A stretch of 64,000 nucleotides of DNA, taken from the NCBI GenBank assembly GCA_947247005.1, contig OX365948.1, forward strand, positions 11,583,455 to 11,647,454, read 5' to 3'. The notes beneath the pieces were generated by a model. The model did not search any database. It worked only from the letters and a program-made list of their open reading frames with translations, and was not told the DNA's origin. Positions 36,201 to 47,642 of the stretch are shown piece by piece. Numbering within the stretch: position 1 is the stretch's first letter; each line of letters starts with the position of its first letter. The position numbers were made by a program, and so were the translations under genes. The stretch comes from Spisula solida. Taxonomy: Eukaryota > Mollusca > Bivalvia > Venerida > Mactridae.

Positions 36201-39200
36201 TTATGCTCCGGACAAGAAATGCTCTAATAAAATCAATCAAAGGGAAATAATTCAAAAACTATGACAGGTAGAGTTATGGTTCTTGCGCACTGCACTTCGG
36301 CTTATTGCAAGAAACATGCATACCAAATCTAGAGTCATTTGAACGTAAGGTGACAAAGTTATGCTCCGGACAAGAAATGCTCTAATAAAATCAATCAAAG
36401 GGAAATAATTCAAAAACTATGACAGGTAGAGTTATGGTTCTTGCGCACTGCACTCCGGCTTATTGCAAGAAACATGCATACCAATTCTTGAGTCATTTGA
36501 ACTTAAGGTGACAAAGTTATGCTCCGGACAAGAAATGCTCTAATAAAATCAATCAAAGGGAAATAATTCAAAAACTATGACAGGTAGAGTTATGGTTCTT
36601 GCGCACTGCACTCCGGCTTATTGCAAGAAACATGCATACCAACTCTTGAGTCATTTGAACTTAAGGTGACAAAGTTATGCTCCGGACAAGAAATGCTCTA
36701 ATAAAATCAATCAAAGGGAAATAATTCAAAAACTATGACAGGTAGAGTTATGGTTCTTGCGCACTGCACTCCGGCTTATTGCAAGAAACATGCATACCAA
36801 TTCTTGAGTCATTTGAACTTAAGGTGACAAAGTTATGCTCCGGACAAGCAACTTGTGACGCCGCCGCTGCCGCCGCCGCCTCCAAAGTAACACCTATATG
36901 TCGCCTTTTCAGGCGACACAAAAATCGTCAAGTACTTAATTTCTATGAAACATATGCCAGCCTAAAGAAAAAAGGGTAAGCTTTCCATGAAATGTAGGAT
37001 CCTATCAGTAGTTGGGCTGTTTTTTCTAGCAAAGTGTAAAACCTTGGTAAAGAAGGCGGTTTGAAACTGTAGTCTGATCGCATTCAACCACTCCAAAGGT
37101 TTCACAGGGTGCTCGAAAAAATGGCCAAGCTGCATTTCGTGAAAAACACATACATTTTCCCTTAGACTGGAGTATACCAGTATTTCAAAGAAATTGATGA
37201 AGAATTTAAATACTTATGGCTATTTTGTTTTCAAAGCAAAGCAAATTTCGTCTTGGATTTGTAGCTTATGATACTGATGTCAAAGTCACCTTGGTATTGC
37301 TACACTGTTAAACGTTTTCATTTGGATATTTTCGCTATTTGGTTTACTTTTCACTCCTTCATTGTCAAAAGAACCCTCCAGGAATTTTTTCTGACCAACC
37401 TATCCTACTTTTGGGGTTACTGGAAACAAATATTACAGGCCTTATATGTATATGTAGGAATTAAATTAAACATACCGGCATAGTAGGACTCTTTTATCAC
37501 TTTGTCTGAGTCTTCCATTTCATTGAATCCCTAGAAAACAAGAAAACATGCATATCAACATACAACATACTGTCAATGACTTCCTCTTTACCCAAGCTAC
37601 TTGTACAGCAACTCCCCTACATCTTTACAATTTAATTTTAAGTAAAATTATCAATAAAACGGTTCAACCAAATTACAGAACCTGAAAATCATATGCAGCT
37701 GACCATTTTTCCCAAATAAGAGACCTTCAACCCACATTGTTAGCATATTTAACTAAATTTGTTTTTAAGAGAAAATCCATCAAAGCAGATTTAATTGACC
37801 ATAACTTTGCCATTTCTTGATATATCATCATCAAATAACTTTTATTTTGGGCAGACAACATACTGTGTAGCTCTTTTAGGATAGAGATAAATCAGGAATA
37901 TTGTCACCCTGGTAGTAACAGTAAATCATTTTTCTATCTATAGTACCAGAAACCATACTGGCCTCCAATTCAACACCAACAGTTGTGTTGACCAAAGACC
38001 TGCCATCCGCTAGGAACCAGAAGGCTTTCATAAGCCAAAACTTGCCAACCCAAATTGTCTGAAAGGTTGCCCGCAACTAGCAAATTGTTACTAGCAAGCA
38101 ACCCATCCGTGTAGCATCAAGGCAGTGGACGGCAGGTCTATGAAGTAATCTAAACAACAACTTGTGAGCTATATCACAAGCAAACATTATTGAGCAGATT
38201 GTTTTTACATTTAGTTTTAGAACAGTGAGCCTGACACCTACTGACCCAACTTTAAATGCCAAGCTTCCTCTTCACACAAACTATTTATACAGCAAGTTCT
38301 GGAATGGCATTATGCTGATCACAATCAACCTTTACTAACTTTTAGGACTCAGATGTTAGGAAATGCTGGACTTACCCCAATATTATTTGTTATCACAATA
38401 GCCATGATAATTCCATATATAGCCACAGCTTCACAGAAGATGATGCTGATTAAGTTTTTGGTTTTAATTCTCGGTGCTTTAACTCCACCACCAACAATAC
38501 TGGCACCTGTCGTAAAAATGCCCCTGAAAACAGAAACACCAGCTTTATAGGATATAAATTCTTAATAAAAACAAAACTTACCTTAGTTTAGTTGAAGTTT
38601 GATGGAGATTCTATGAGTCCTATGAACACATGAGGGATTAAATTAATGATTATCGCAAGCAATGCACAGTACAATATCATTTTAACGAGATGAATGTGTT
38701 TTGGAGAGACTTAGTTATAACAGTTGAGTTTAATTTACAGCTGTAATTTTAAAACCAAATACATGTAAAATACAGCTGTTAAATTTCATACAGGTATATA
38801 TAATCATACACATATATTGTAAATACCACAAGTTTAGTTCCAATTTCTCTCATAGTGTGAATAAACAAATCCATGGTTCTCGGTAGGATTTGATAGTTGG
38901 GAGTCCAGGGTCGAAAGTTCCACTCCAGGATAGGACATTATGGAAGCATATGCATGTGGAATGATGAATTTGCAAGGAACTCAATTCTTGAATAATAGCA
39001 CAAATAAGAACATTGCAAAGAAAACCTGATCTATAGCATACTGATTACAACCATCGGATGCATCCACCTCATCAAGTTTAAAAAAAAGTAAAAAATGTTA
39101 AGTAACCAGTTTTCTAGGGTTGCTTTTTAAATATAGCAATTCAGCCGTCTAGCTGGTTTTAGACATTTAACTTCCCCTGGTCATTGGACACCCTAAGAAA

Positions 39201-42200
39201 ACCTGTTTCCCAGGGGTGACCTTTTCTCTCCTGGTTTGTGTGCAGCCAACATCAAGATATGGTGATCAGAAATATTGAACATGTATGATGTAAAGACACT
39301 TCCCTCACAGGTACTACAGGGGGGTCGAACGCGGGACCTCTCGATCACAAAGTGTGCACTCTACTTGTAGGCCACTGCTCCCCTCTAAATGAACTAAAAT
39401 ATGCTACATGTTTTAAAATATATGCAGAACAGAAGATATAGTTGAATGTAAAAGATATCAAAATTACTTACCAAGCAGCTCCCACAACTGACAATGAAAT
39501 AGCTAGACCTACACCCATACACGCCCACATGTATGGGGATGCACTCATCAACAGCCTATGTAAAAAGAAATCATATTTATTATAAATCAAATACACATTA
39601 ATTTTCTAAAAAGAATTTTTCATATGTTTTAGCATATACTATATACATGTATACAAGAGGGCCCTTATGTAGCTCACCTGTGGTGATAGCGCAAACAGGT
39701 CCCTGACCTGTGATGAGGTCCCTGACCTGTGATGATTGACATAAGTAATCTTTTAAGACTTCTGACTAAGATTCAAGTAAATCATTTATGAAGCCTCTTT
39801 TGCAATGTTACATGAAAAAGGTTTTCATATTGTCTTAACAAGGGACCTTGTAATTTTCATCAGAAGACCCAAATTAAAATTTGACATAGATTCTATCTAG
39901 ACAAACGTTCTGACCAATTTGCATTAAGATCCAATGAAAAGTATAGACTCTATAGCATACACAAGGTGTTTCTATGATTTGACCTAGTGACCTAGTTTTT
40001 ACCCAGGATGACCAAATATTTACTTGACCTTATTTGGCTAGATGATCATTGTGACCAAGCTTCACAAAGAACAGGCTAAAATGGTGATCTTTAGTGACTA
40101 CATGTACACAAAGTTTTTCTATAATTTGACTTAATGTAATGACCAATCAAACTTGGCCTAGATTTTGGTGAGATGATAATTCAATAAATTGTGACCAAAT
40201 TTCATTTAGATTAGGTCAAATTGTGATCTCTAGTGACTACACAAGGTTTTCTATGAGTTGACCTAGTAACTTAGTTTTCACAAGAACTAAAAATGGGAAG
40301 TTAACTGACGTGTGCAAGATTGGCGAAGTATTGACCACCAAGTTTTTAGCGTGGAGTTTAATTGAGTACAGCAAGTCAAAGTAGCAGTCCCATGCATAGC
40401 CCATAATAACAAGTATTGCACTCCCGGATCCGAATTAATACAAAACAGATAGAAAAAAAACACTCAGGTATCTTATTTAGTTTTGGGCTCAGTCGTCGAC
40501 AAAAACGATAACACATGTATATAAACTTCAATATGGTCATAACTCATAATTCAAAATAATCTAAATTCCAGGATACAATAAACGAACTAAAAAAGAATAA
40601 ACTAAGTCAGTATATATAGTCTTGTCTCCCATTATGATAATACCAGTAGCTTAAACTTACCATCCTATATCAAATCTACCACCCTGGTTTGTTAGTAGGT
40701 AATATCCAGCTGTAAACGAAAAAGAAGAATGAGAAATGCTTGCAATAATGTTTACAACAGGCTGCCGCTGTATCACAAAGGTAAACTAACGTGAGAAGAT
40801 AATCCAAGAAAACATGTTTTATTCTATAAAAAAAAATTAATGCCAATATCAAGAATCGTTAAAAAAAACTAAGTGACAATTTTAAAAATGTTATAACAAT
40901 TTTGTCAAATAAATTTTTGTACCATACACTGATACAGGTACAGTGTGAAACTGGCTAGCCAAAGAATTAGTACTGGTAACAGACCAGTAGCCGAACAGTA
41001 CCAGTATCCGAACGATCGTTATTTCTCCCCTCCTGTATCTCTTCAGAAGATGGATACTGTTTGATTTGGAACTCTACCACATAAGTATGCTTCGTGTAAA
41101 GTTTCTTTACCCAAATAAAAGCATTAACACAGAAATTCTACTTTCTTTATTACCCCACTCACTTTCTGTTTACATCTGAGGGATTCCGAACGACTCTGGT
41201 ATGCGCGCGCAAATCTTTCCCCATTGGCGCCTTTAAACCAAACAATCTCTTAAAATGTTTATTATGCATTAAATTAGCTAAATTGAAATAAAGAAACGTT
41301 AAAAAATGGACAAAACCAAGAAATTTTACCATTTGAAACGTGTTTTAGATCCGCGCCATATTTTTAGTCAATCAAGGGAAATAATCCACTAAAATTATAA
41401 TTTGCAAATGGTAAGATTTATCTCCATTGATTAAAGAAAATTTTGTATTAGGGTGCCGTAATCATTTAGGTGAATATAAAGTAGCTGCTATGAATCTCAT
41501 TTCATGATTATGAAAATTTATACTGATGATAAACTGTACCGAAGTGCTTCTCCGATGGATTGCACTACGTGATAATTGAGTGCACGAGATGATGTATGGT
41601 TTTAGTACGGTACGAGTCGGCAGATAGCCACACACATTTGACGGCAAATTTAGTAAGGGTTATTTACATTCTTTAAAATAAAAAATTAATTTAAAATAGT
41701 TCATATTTTACCAATAAATGTCGTTTAATCGACCGATGAAGCATCTGTTCGGATACTGGTACTGTAGACAAACCAATTAGCCCTAAAAAGTGACCCTTTT
41801 GGAAATTGGAGCCCCTGCATGCACAGACGAGGCTGGAGTTGTTTACATTTCTAGAAGGGGGAAAGGCTTAAGTTTATAAATTGCCGATTATTTTTGTAAA
41901 CAAACAGTTTTTAGAGAAAAATTCAGAGAAAACCTCCATTTTTGTTCGGCTACTGGTCCGATACCGGTAACTGTGACTCAGTCATACTTGAGTCAAAGTT
42001 CAAACATCTCGACGTATTACAGGGACAACTGCCCTGCGTTCAACAAAGAATTATGTGATGAACGTTTCATACCTGTTACATACCATGTACAAAACGTGCG
42101 TCACACAATTCTTTGTTGAATGCAGGGCTGCACTGTCAGAATTTAAAAGCAGCCACTTCGAGACAGCTTATCTGTCTAAGTCATTCTCGTATGATATCAG

Positions 42201-42640
42201 AGTCATACTAAATCGGCAGTGTCTACAGATACGGGCCCTTGTACAAGTTAGAATTGGCTAGTCATAATGGCCTGAAAGACAATGCTTGCTAATTAATGTA
42301 TCGTCTCCTAGTCCTAGTACTCCTAACGTAACTAGTCCTAGAGGCTGCTTTTTAATTTCCATATGATATGGTACGCGTTGAGATGGTTCACAGCTACATT
42401 CTACATTATTTTACAGAAACTTAACATTATTTGGATATAAGTCCAAATTGATGAGTCTTCAGAGTCACAAGATTGTGACATTGACCAAATAAATGAAAAT
42501 TATGAGGATTTGTCAGTGTCATGCAAAATAACCATACCGATAATAGTTATTGCTAGGGTGCCCAGGGAGCTGACAATTCCATACACTGGATATGGGGAAA
42601 CCCCAAAGTTTTTTGATGGTCCGTTCGTCTCGTAGTCCAT
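33243..42640 (-). CDS. ATP6V0B: V-type proton ATPase 21 kDa proteolipid subunit c''
   Basis: Complete gene of seven exons, 660 coding bases, 219 residues. Exons in transcript order: 42640-42538, 40709-40661, 39555-39472, 38523-38376, 37530-37476, 35213-35023, 33272-33243. The protein is a multi-pass membrane proteolipid of the V0 ring, which rotates to pump protons into lysosomes, endosomes and secretory vesicles. Family signatures: [58 protein letters not shown] (with the proton-carrying Glu), [20 protein letters not shown], and [10 protein letters not shown]...[26 protein letters not shown]. Length agrees with animal homologues (about 205 aa). The last exon adds ITSAKLGSD, in place of the family's short polar tail. 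Introns contain a pearl-like element, tandem MITEs and SINEs, none disrupting splice sites. Confidence 0.95.
33335..34535. mobile_element. Two tandem copies of a 600-bp MITE-like element
   Basis: A 24-base terminal sequence (CCAGTCTCCAGGAAAACCTG plus CTAT) starts copy 1 at 33335 and copy 2 near 33935. Its reverse complement ends copy 1 and, exactly, copy 2 at 34535. The outer ends extend the pairing into ATATATGA. The copies are about 85% alike (shared blocks AATGACGTTTGCGACGTCACAC, ACAGCTGTAACTTCCTTAAAA). No transposase. Lies in the last intron of ATP6V0B. Confidence 0.8.
34640..34985 (-). mobile_element. SINE family A, copy 3, full length
   Basis: On the minus strand it starts with GTAGCAGAGTGGTTAGAACA (A box) and CCTGGGTTCGACA (B box). 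The body follows with TTTCCCACTCAACTAGAG, GGTGCTGTTCACTGGGGATG and TTAAAGAACCCAGGAG. It is the best preserved of the three copies. Lies in the last intron of ATP6V0B. Confidence 0.78.
35023..35213 (-). CDS. ATP6V0B: ATP6V0B exon 6
   Basis: Acceptor GATATTTTTTCAG; encodes the two last helices up to VSILQ. The frame reads on for seven residues to a stop, but CAG|GTAAAG is a good donor and the family continues past this point, so I end the exon at 35023. Confidence 0.92.
35784..36919. mobile_element. Pearl-like element: terminal inverted repeats around a 158-bp satellite
   Basis: GTGTCGCCTGA at 35784 is the exact reverse complement of TCAGGCGACAC at 36909-36919. The core has about six units of a 158-bp satellite: AGGGAAATAATTC recurs at 36241, 36399, 36557 and 36715, with diverged units to the left. 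A GCCGCCGCTGCCGCCGCC tract follows the last unit. The layout fits the pearl family of bivalve non-autonomous elements. Lies in intron 5 of ATP6V0B. Confidence 0.75.
37476..37530 (-). CDS. ATP6V0B: ATP6V0B exon 5 (55 bp)
   Basis: Acceptor GTTTTCTAG, donor GCCG|GTATGT. Encodes the loop [19 protein letters not shown]; the variable loop before the third helix. Confidence 0.9.
38376..38523 (-). CDS. ATP6V0B: ATP6V0B exon 4, contains the essential Glu
   Basis: Acceptor GTTTTCAG, donor TTGGG|GTAAGT. Encodes [20 protein letters not shown] and the transmembrane helix with [13 protein letters not shown]; the Glu is the proton-binding residue. Confidence 0.93.
39205..39390 (-). mobile_element. SINE family B, copy 2
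   Basis: On the minus strand: GGGGAGCAGTGGCCTACAAG, GATCGAGAGGTCCC and GTTCGACCCCC, a tRNA-like head matching the copy near 10090-10201. Lies in intron 3 of ATP6V0B (between exons 39555-39472 and 38523-38376). Confidence 0.6.
39472..39555 (-). CDS. ATP6V0B: ATP6V0B exon 3
   Basis: Acceptor TTTACATAG, donor CTTG|GTAAGT. Encodes [20 protein letters not shown] and GAAW. Confidence 0.92.
39655..40290. repeat. Decayed GACCTAG-type interspersed element
   Basis: Starts ACAAGAGGGCCCTTATGTAGCTCACCTG (head like 3352) and contains GTGACCTAGTTTT, ACTTGACCT and GTGACCAA blocks as in 28050-28870. Lies in intron 2 of ATP6V0B. Confidence 0.6.
40661..40709 (-). CDS. ATP6V0B: ATP6V0B exon 2 (49 bp)
   Basis: Acceptor CGTTTACAG, donor GATG|GTAAGT. 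Encodes [17 protein letters not shown], with the family's RFD(V/I)xW loop. Confidence 0.85.
40968..41985. mobile_element. 1-kb element with inverted ends in ATP6V0B intron 1
   Basis: ACCAGTAGCCGAACA near 40984 is repeated inverted near 41946 (TGTTCGGCTACTGGT), and GTACCAGTATCCGAAC near 41000 inverted near 41747. Interior has no recognisable protein. Confidence 0.5.
42029..42130. repeat. Hairpin, about 37-bp arms
   Basis: GCCCTGCGTTCAACAAAGAA pairs with TTCTTTGTTGAATGCAGGGC about 65 bases on. A palindromic MITE in ATP6V0B intron 1. Confidence 0.75.
42538..42640 (-). CDS. ATP6V0B: ATP6V0B exon 1
   Basis: ATG at 42640-42638 and donor ATCG|GTATGG. Encodes the N-terminal 34 residues (starts [13 protein letters not shown]), ending in the first hydrophobic segment [14 protein letters not shown]. 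The N-terminus differs from vertebrates, as is usual for this subunit. Confidence 0.85.
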
Positions 42641-42760
42641 ATTTTTACAGCAATAACAAATTATTCTTCTGATTATTTATTCACTTCCGGGAGAAACCGG
42701 TGTCGAGATAAAATAATGTCATGTGATTTTTTCATACTTCCGGTAAAGATAAAACCTACA
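42641..42760 (-). promoter_or_regulatory. ATP6V0B promoter motifs: two ETS sites and an M-box/CLEAR-like E-box
   Basis: Within 110 bases upstream of the ATG lie CACTTCCGG (42682-42690) and ACTTCCGGT (42736-42744), typical ETS sites of housekeeping promoters. Between them is TCATGTGA (42719-42726), the M-box bound by MITF/TFEB proteins. Vertebrate V-ATPase genes are TFEB targets; that this site works here is inference. Confidence 0.55.
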
Positions 42761-43933
42761 CCATATGGATAATAAATTATCAACTAAAAAACCCACGCCT
42801 TACTAAACTCATAATTATCACGGAATTAAGTATAAATGTAATTCCGTGCTCATATACTGACCTGCCTACCTTCCTTGTGTCTAGAGCGAAATCAATTACA
42901 AATCTAATAAAGTTAAATCGACCAAATGAAAAAACATTTAAAATAAAAGTAAATTAAAATTGTGTGTGTGCTTAACACTAAAATCTTAGCTTTAACAGAA
43001 GAAATATTACTAAGCAATGCTAAGGAATTAATGTGAAAACCCTTATTGACTCATTATCATAAGACACTCGAGCATTTTGTTGGCCCTAAAATTGCATACG
43101 CATCTAATCACTGGCACGTACCAGCACACGCCCAAATAAATAATAATAAAATTGAAAACAGTTTGCAAACTATGCATGCTCTCATGAGTGCTTATACCAT
43201 GGTTAGTTCTCCACACCCTCTATACGAGGGATGTTCAGAAATAACGTAGACTTTCGCTATGGAGTTCGCATTAGTTAAAGTACGGAAATGATCACCCATA
43301 CACAATCATAAAATTTGAATCTTTCTGTTTTCAGTACTACACCAAATAAGAAATATTTGTAACAAGTCTGTCATAAATTATAGCTCCGCAAAAACAGTCA
43401 CCACCACGGACCCGGGGCAACAATTATGACGCCAGTCTCGGCTTCGATGAAATAACCCCAACATTCACTCACTCAGTTTTGAATATACCCCTTGACACCG
43501 AATACACTTCTCAAAGATGTATTATAGCATAAAAACGGTGATTTTGCCCATACGTTAACGGGACGAAACCCATGCGTAAACATAATGATTCACGCGCTGT
43601 TAACGTCCAGCTTTATGCTCATATGCTCATTTCAGGGAAGCGCCAGCGAATATAAACGTTATTCGGCGTCATATGAACAGTAATTCACATTTTATTTCTG
43701 ACTGCTAATTAGTTTTCTATAATATTTAAACTAAACATTTAAACAAACCCGCAGTATCCATGTTTTCTTGGTATTTGCCGATCCCGGAAGTCGACGCTCA
43801 TAACAATAACTGGTATGACGTTACGTTTGTTTTCGCGACGTCGCCACAAAATCTCCTGCCAAAATAACATTATTTTGGAATACAAACGCATTAATTGATG
43901 TTGCGTATGCTATAATAACGATTACGGATGTTT

Positions 43934-44023
43934 TTCGCGTTATAACATATGCAGAGTCCCTCGCCCTGGTGGACTTGGGCACCAACCGTCCCTCGGGACT
44001 CTGCAGATGTTATTAACCGAAAA
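43934..44023. repeat. Hairpin with GCAGAGTCCC arms
   Basis: TATGCAGAGTCCCTCG and CGAGGGACTCTGCA-type arms (CCTCGGGACTCTGCAGATG) flank CTGGTGGACTTGGGCACCA. ATAACAT flanks both sides. Intergenic. Confidence 0.65.
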
Positions 44024-44736
44024 ATCATGTGTCAACCCTACATTTATACTAATTGTGATCATAATGTTCGATAATTTTTGTGATAGCCTGCTGACTATCA
44101 TACACATATCTTCAATTGTTTTGTAGACAGCACATCACACATTGACGCCAACACTGCTACTATATGCCTTCTAGCTCGACCTGTATTCTCTTTCAACGAT
44201 TAAGTCTAAGTTTTTAAGTACTACAGACAGTGGCCTTCATATATGCGTATTGTATATCAAATTGTAGACCTCAGTGAGGTTTTCTAAAAATCCTTACATG
44301 ATTTTATCACTGCGCGATTGTTCGCGTGATTCAATGACGTCGTGGCGTACGTAGACTACAGACTGTGAATTATCTTTATAATTCCACTCCTCACTTGACC
44401 CGGGTCACTTTAAGGTCAAACAGCTAGTAAAGTCATACTCTTCGTATCGTGAGAACCGCGAATGACAGATCTATGTGTGTATATACATTGTATTGTAAAT
44501 TTCGTTGACATGTTTAACAAAATGTGTTTTTTTTTCGCGGTATCTTTTGTGATAAGTATAGCATATTCCTACCTATCAGTCATCTGTATCTCTTTACTCC
44601 TAATTTATGTCCAAAGATTTCATTGGTTTTTTAAGTGGTCAAAACGAGGTTAAATATCAAGCTAGACAGCTAACGCTGAAAAAGTTCCTTTTTGCAGAGA
44701 AACGTCAACACATAGAATAGGCGAGTAGAAAACTTA

Positions 44737-44906
44737 CGTAAGGCCTCAGTGTGTCGATCATCGGCTGACATCTTTGGCGAAAACATCTCACTCACGAGGT
44801 TGAAGGTGCACATGTCCATAATTCCAAATCTTTGATAATTCGAAGCCTGATAGGTATACTCATAATTATGATGCGGTTTCCGAAGCAACATTACCAAAAT
44901 GCTCAA
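44737..44906 (-). other. Possible orphan exon with strong donor
   Basis: A minus-strand open stretch ends TTAC|GTAAGTTT, a perfect donor at 44737/44736. It has a Met at about 44817 (MDMCTFNLVSEMF...). No partner exon or family is recognised. It could be an unannotated exon, a non-coding transcript or chance. Confidence 0.2.
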
Positions 44907-45499
44907 CTACACGTACCTTATGTTATATTAGGTAATGAATGGGTGTATGAGGAAGTTCTGATCTCAGGTTGGGTTGAGGTGTAGTGTATTTCTAACTTCG
45001 TTGTCGCCGGAACTTGTGGTACAAGGAAGGAATAATCACACAGGCCGATTAAAGCCTAGAGTGTACGATTAAACACAAGCTGACGAGCAATGGAAAATAT
45101 TTCATTTTTAAAATAATATTTACATCTTATCATTTAGCATACCCAAGGAGACCAAGCATTCCTCTCATACAGTCACAGTTGTTGACAGGAAGCTTTGTCG
45201 TCGGCGGAGCATGTGCATTAATTTATCATGTTTAGATGTCGTTTAGGTCTTCAATCCGCCTTACTGTAGAGATCAGTGACGGAGTCAGTTTGCATAAAAC
45301 GTTTCTGTAGACTAATATGTTTCCTATCATGACATTGGAATAGTGAAACAATGGCTAGGCTGCTAGTTTGCCACTACCGATCTGTAAATTGTATAACTTT
45401 ACCTGCAGACATAAACCTGTGATTATTTGGCAAGTTAATGTATCGTGAACACATTACCATTCATACGAGATCCACGAGCGAATCAAGAGGTCTGGTCCT

Positions 45500-45718
45500 G
45501 TGATTATAAAACATTGTTTCATGCTCAACTCAATTTTAGCTTAATATTTGATTAGCTCCTTTAAAGAGCTACGGGTAAATAATCTTTACGTCTTTCTGAA
45601 ATATAATTCTGCTTTATTTTAGGCTATCCATCTAATAAAAAAGTTTCAGTTTACTGTGTGAGACACTTGAAGTTCGAGTGAGAAAATGAGTTAATCATGA
45701 AAAGAGTTTTATTATCAT
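45500..45718. mobile_element. Small MITE, copy 1
   Basis: TGATTATAAAACATTGTTTCATG at the left pairs with the TCATGAAAAGAGTTTTATTATCA end at the right. It shares an interior block (TATCCATCTA) with the element at 46702-46924. Confidence 0.6.
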
Positions 45719-46701
45719 TTAACCTGGCAATCCGAGTCATCACGACGCTACGCTGCGAATTCTGGAGTTCTAAAGACCATGTGCTTTTGTCAGACTGGAT
45801 ATTTGGTCATGTACGTGATCACTACTGGTAACTTGCGTGGTAAAACTTATTTCAGATGTTCTCTACTGACAAGGTCAATACCAAAGGACATCATTTCATT
45901 GATACAAAGTACGCGAAATATTTCAAACACAAACTTAAGGATCTTTGTTTGTTTGTTGTCTAAAACACCCATATTCGTAAAAGCTCGGTCATTTCTTTAT
46001 ATCTCCGGTGAGTCTATAGCAATGCATGAAGGAAGATTTAAGTCGAGGCAGTCCGAGAGGATCTTGGAAGATTTTAATCTAATCATAGCAATTAAACCAA
46101 CTGGTTCATCCGTGTCAACGTTAACTGTTCCGGTTTTTTTGTGTAAGCACTTGTAACACGCGTGTGTATTACTTTTAACGTTCCAGTTCGCGGTCTATGT
46201 GAAATAATGGACAACAATATCATGGTACATGAGGCTCTGTACAAGGGAAACAACTGAACGTTTCCCTTTTACAAGCTGCATGTGGAAACTCTTATCAATT
46301 TTACAATCAAGTTTTGCACCTTCATATGAGACTCCACATTAAATAAGAGCATTTATAAAGATTCCATTTTTATCAAGTTTGTACTAAATGTAGATCTTGT
46401 TGTCTAATGTATCATGTATATTCCAGTTTGTAATTTGCTCATGGACTTTTGTTCGTGACTACTAAAGTAACTACCCTGAAATGTGACAATGGTTTAACAA
46501 ATACAAGACTGTCATGTAATTTATTATATAACAATTACAAACTGGTTTATCACCGGTTGGTCTCTTTACTAGCCCATTATCGATGACGCAGTACCAAACC
46601 ACTGACACATCACTCGATTTCAATATTTCAAGAAATGACGTCCTTGTTTTTCTAAGGTAGCTTAGTAATGTTCACAACAATCTGTATATATAACAGGCCA
46701 A

Positions 46702-46924
46702 GTGATTATAAAGCTCGTTTCATGCTCAACCCAACTTGATCACGATTTGCTCCTATACTGTTCAACAATTAAATTATCTGTAAAAGCTTTATCAGCAAAT
46801 ATAATGGTGATTTTTAAGGTTATCCATCTAGTCTAACAGTTTCACTAAAATACCAGACATTTTACTGTTTGAAGAATTTGAAGTTTGACCGCACAATTGA
46901 GCATGAAAAATGTTTTATAATCAT
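46702..46924. mobile_element. Small MITE, copy 2
   Basis: GTGATTATAAAGCTCGTTTC start and GAGCATGAAAAATG...TTATAATCA end form inverted termini. It is about 70-75% like 45500-45718 by eye. Confidence 0.6.
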
Positions 46925-47031
46925 GGGGCAAGATATCGTGTATTGTCATCTCAACAAGTAATGTTTCATATATAGGATGTAATTGCATATTTACAGTTCA
47001 ATCACACTAATCATTCTACACCTACTAGTAT

Positions 47032-47037
47032 TTTATT
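47032..47037 (-). terminator. Candidate polyadenylation signal of the SVEP1-like gene
   Basis: TTTATT on the plus strand, i.e. AATAAA on the minus strand, about 500 bases after the stop. If used, the palindromic MITE at 47247-47366 lies in the 3' UTR. Confidence 0.4.
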
Positions 47038-47246
47038 TATCGAACGAGTGGGGTTATTTGTACCAGGGTTCACGGATCTCTGATTTGTACCATGTGATCA
47101 AACATTATATTCCAAAGGCGTTGTTATAGTTCAATCAAGAAATAAAATATAATAGTAAACTAATTAATTATAGAATAAAACAATGTTATTAAGTATTATA
47201 CAAAATTTGCTAAAAAGTGTACGAAAGTTTGTTAGCACATTAGTCT

Positions 47247-47366
47247 CACTGGCACCCGACCAGAGATTGTTTTTTATGAATAGCGGTGGCCTTTAATATA
47301 TATTTAGACCTAAGTATATATTAAAGGGACACGGCTGTTCATATTTGTTCTGGTCGAGTGCCAGTG
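47247..47366. mobile_element. 120-bp palindromic MITE
   Basis: CACTGGCACCCGACCAGA starts the element and TCTGGTCGAGTGCCAGTG ends it. Inner arms ATGAATAGCGGTG and ATATATTAAAGG also pair. Located just downstream of the SVEP1-like stop, probably within or just past its 3' UTR. Confidence 0.75.
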
Positions 47367-47535
47367 ATTGGTTTCTCCTAGCGTGATATCCTATACAATT
47401 TTCACGTGTCGTTACTTTTATAGTCAAAACATATCATCACATTATACAGAATATAAGTACATATACATCGTTAATTTAGCCTAATAATACAATAATCCAA
47501 GCGCAAACATCGAGCTGAAATCAATGAATAATATC

Positions 47536-47642
47536 CTAGAATTTCTTGGTGTCACAGAATGCTCCTGTATACATGTAGGTGCAGCGACATCTGTTTGGTT
47601 TAGAACACTTTCCTCCGTGTCCACAAGGCTTCTCACATACGG
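47536..47642 (-). CDS. SVEP1: SVEP1-like: EGF 3 and stop
   Basis: Acceptor CTTACTTTCAG; VCEKPCGHGGKCSKPNRCRC, GAFC, then DTKKF and TAG at 47538-47536. Confidence 0.93.

Larger units (their letters stand above)
43000..47030. other. Intergenic between ATP6V0B and the SVEP1-like gene
   Basis: Apart from the listed hairpins and MITEs I see no gene. The frame at 45779-46156 (125 codons, plus) has no recognised family and no supporting splice or start context. Confidence 0.5.

Noticed and set aside
35890..36860. 158-bp direct repeats as a CRISPR-like array
   Set aside because: The units are contiguous with no unique spacers, in a eukaryotic intron, within inverted termini; this is a satellite.
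45779..46156. 125-codon open frame on the plus strand
   Set aside because: No family resemblance, no convincing start context, and it sits between two MITEs; probably chance.
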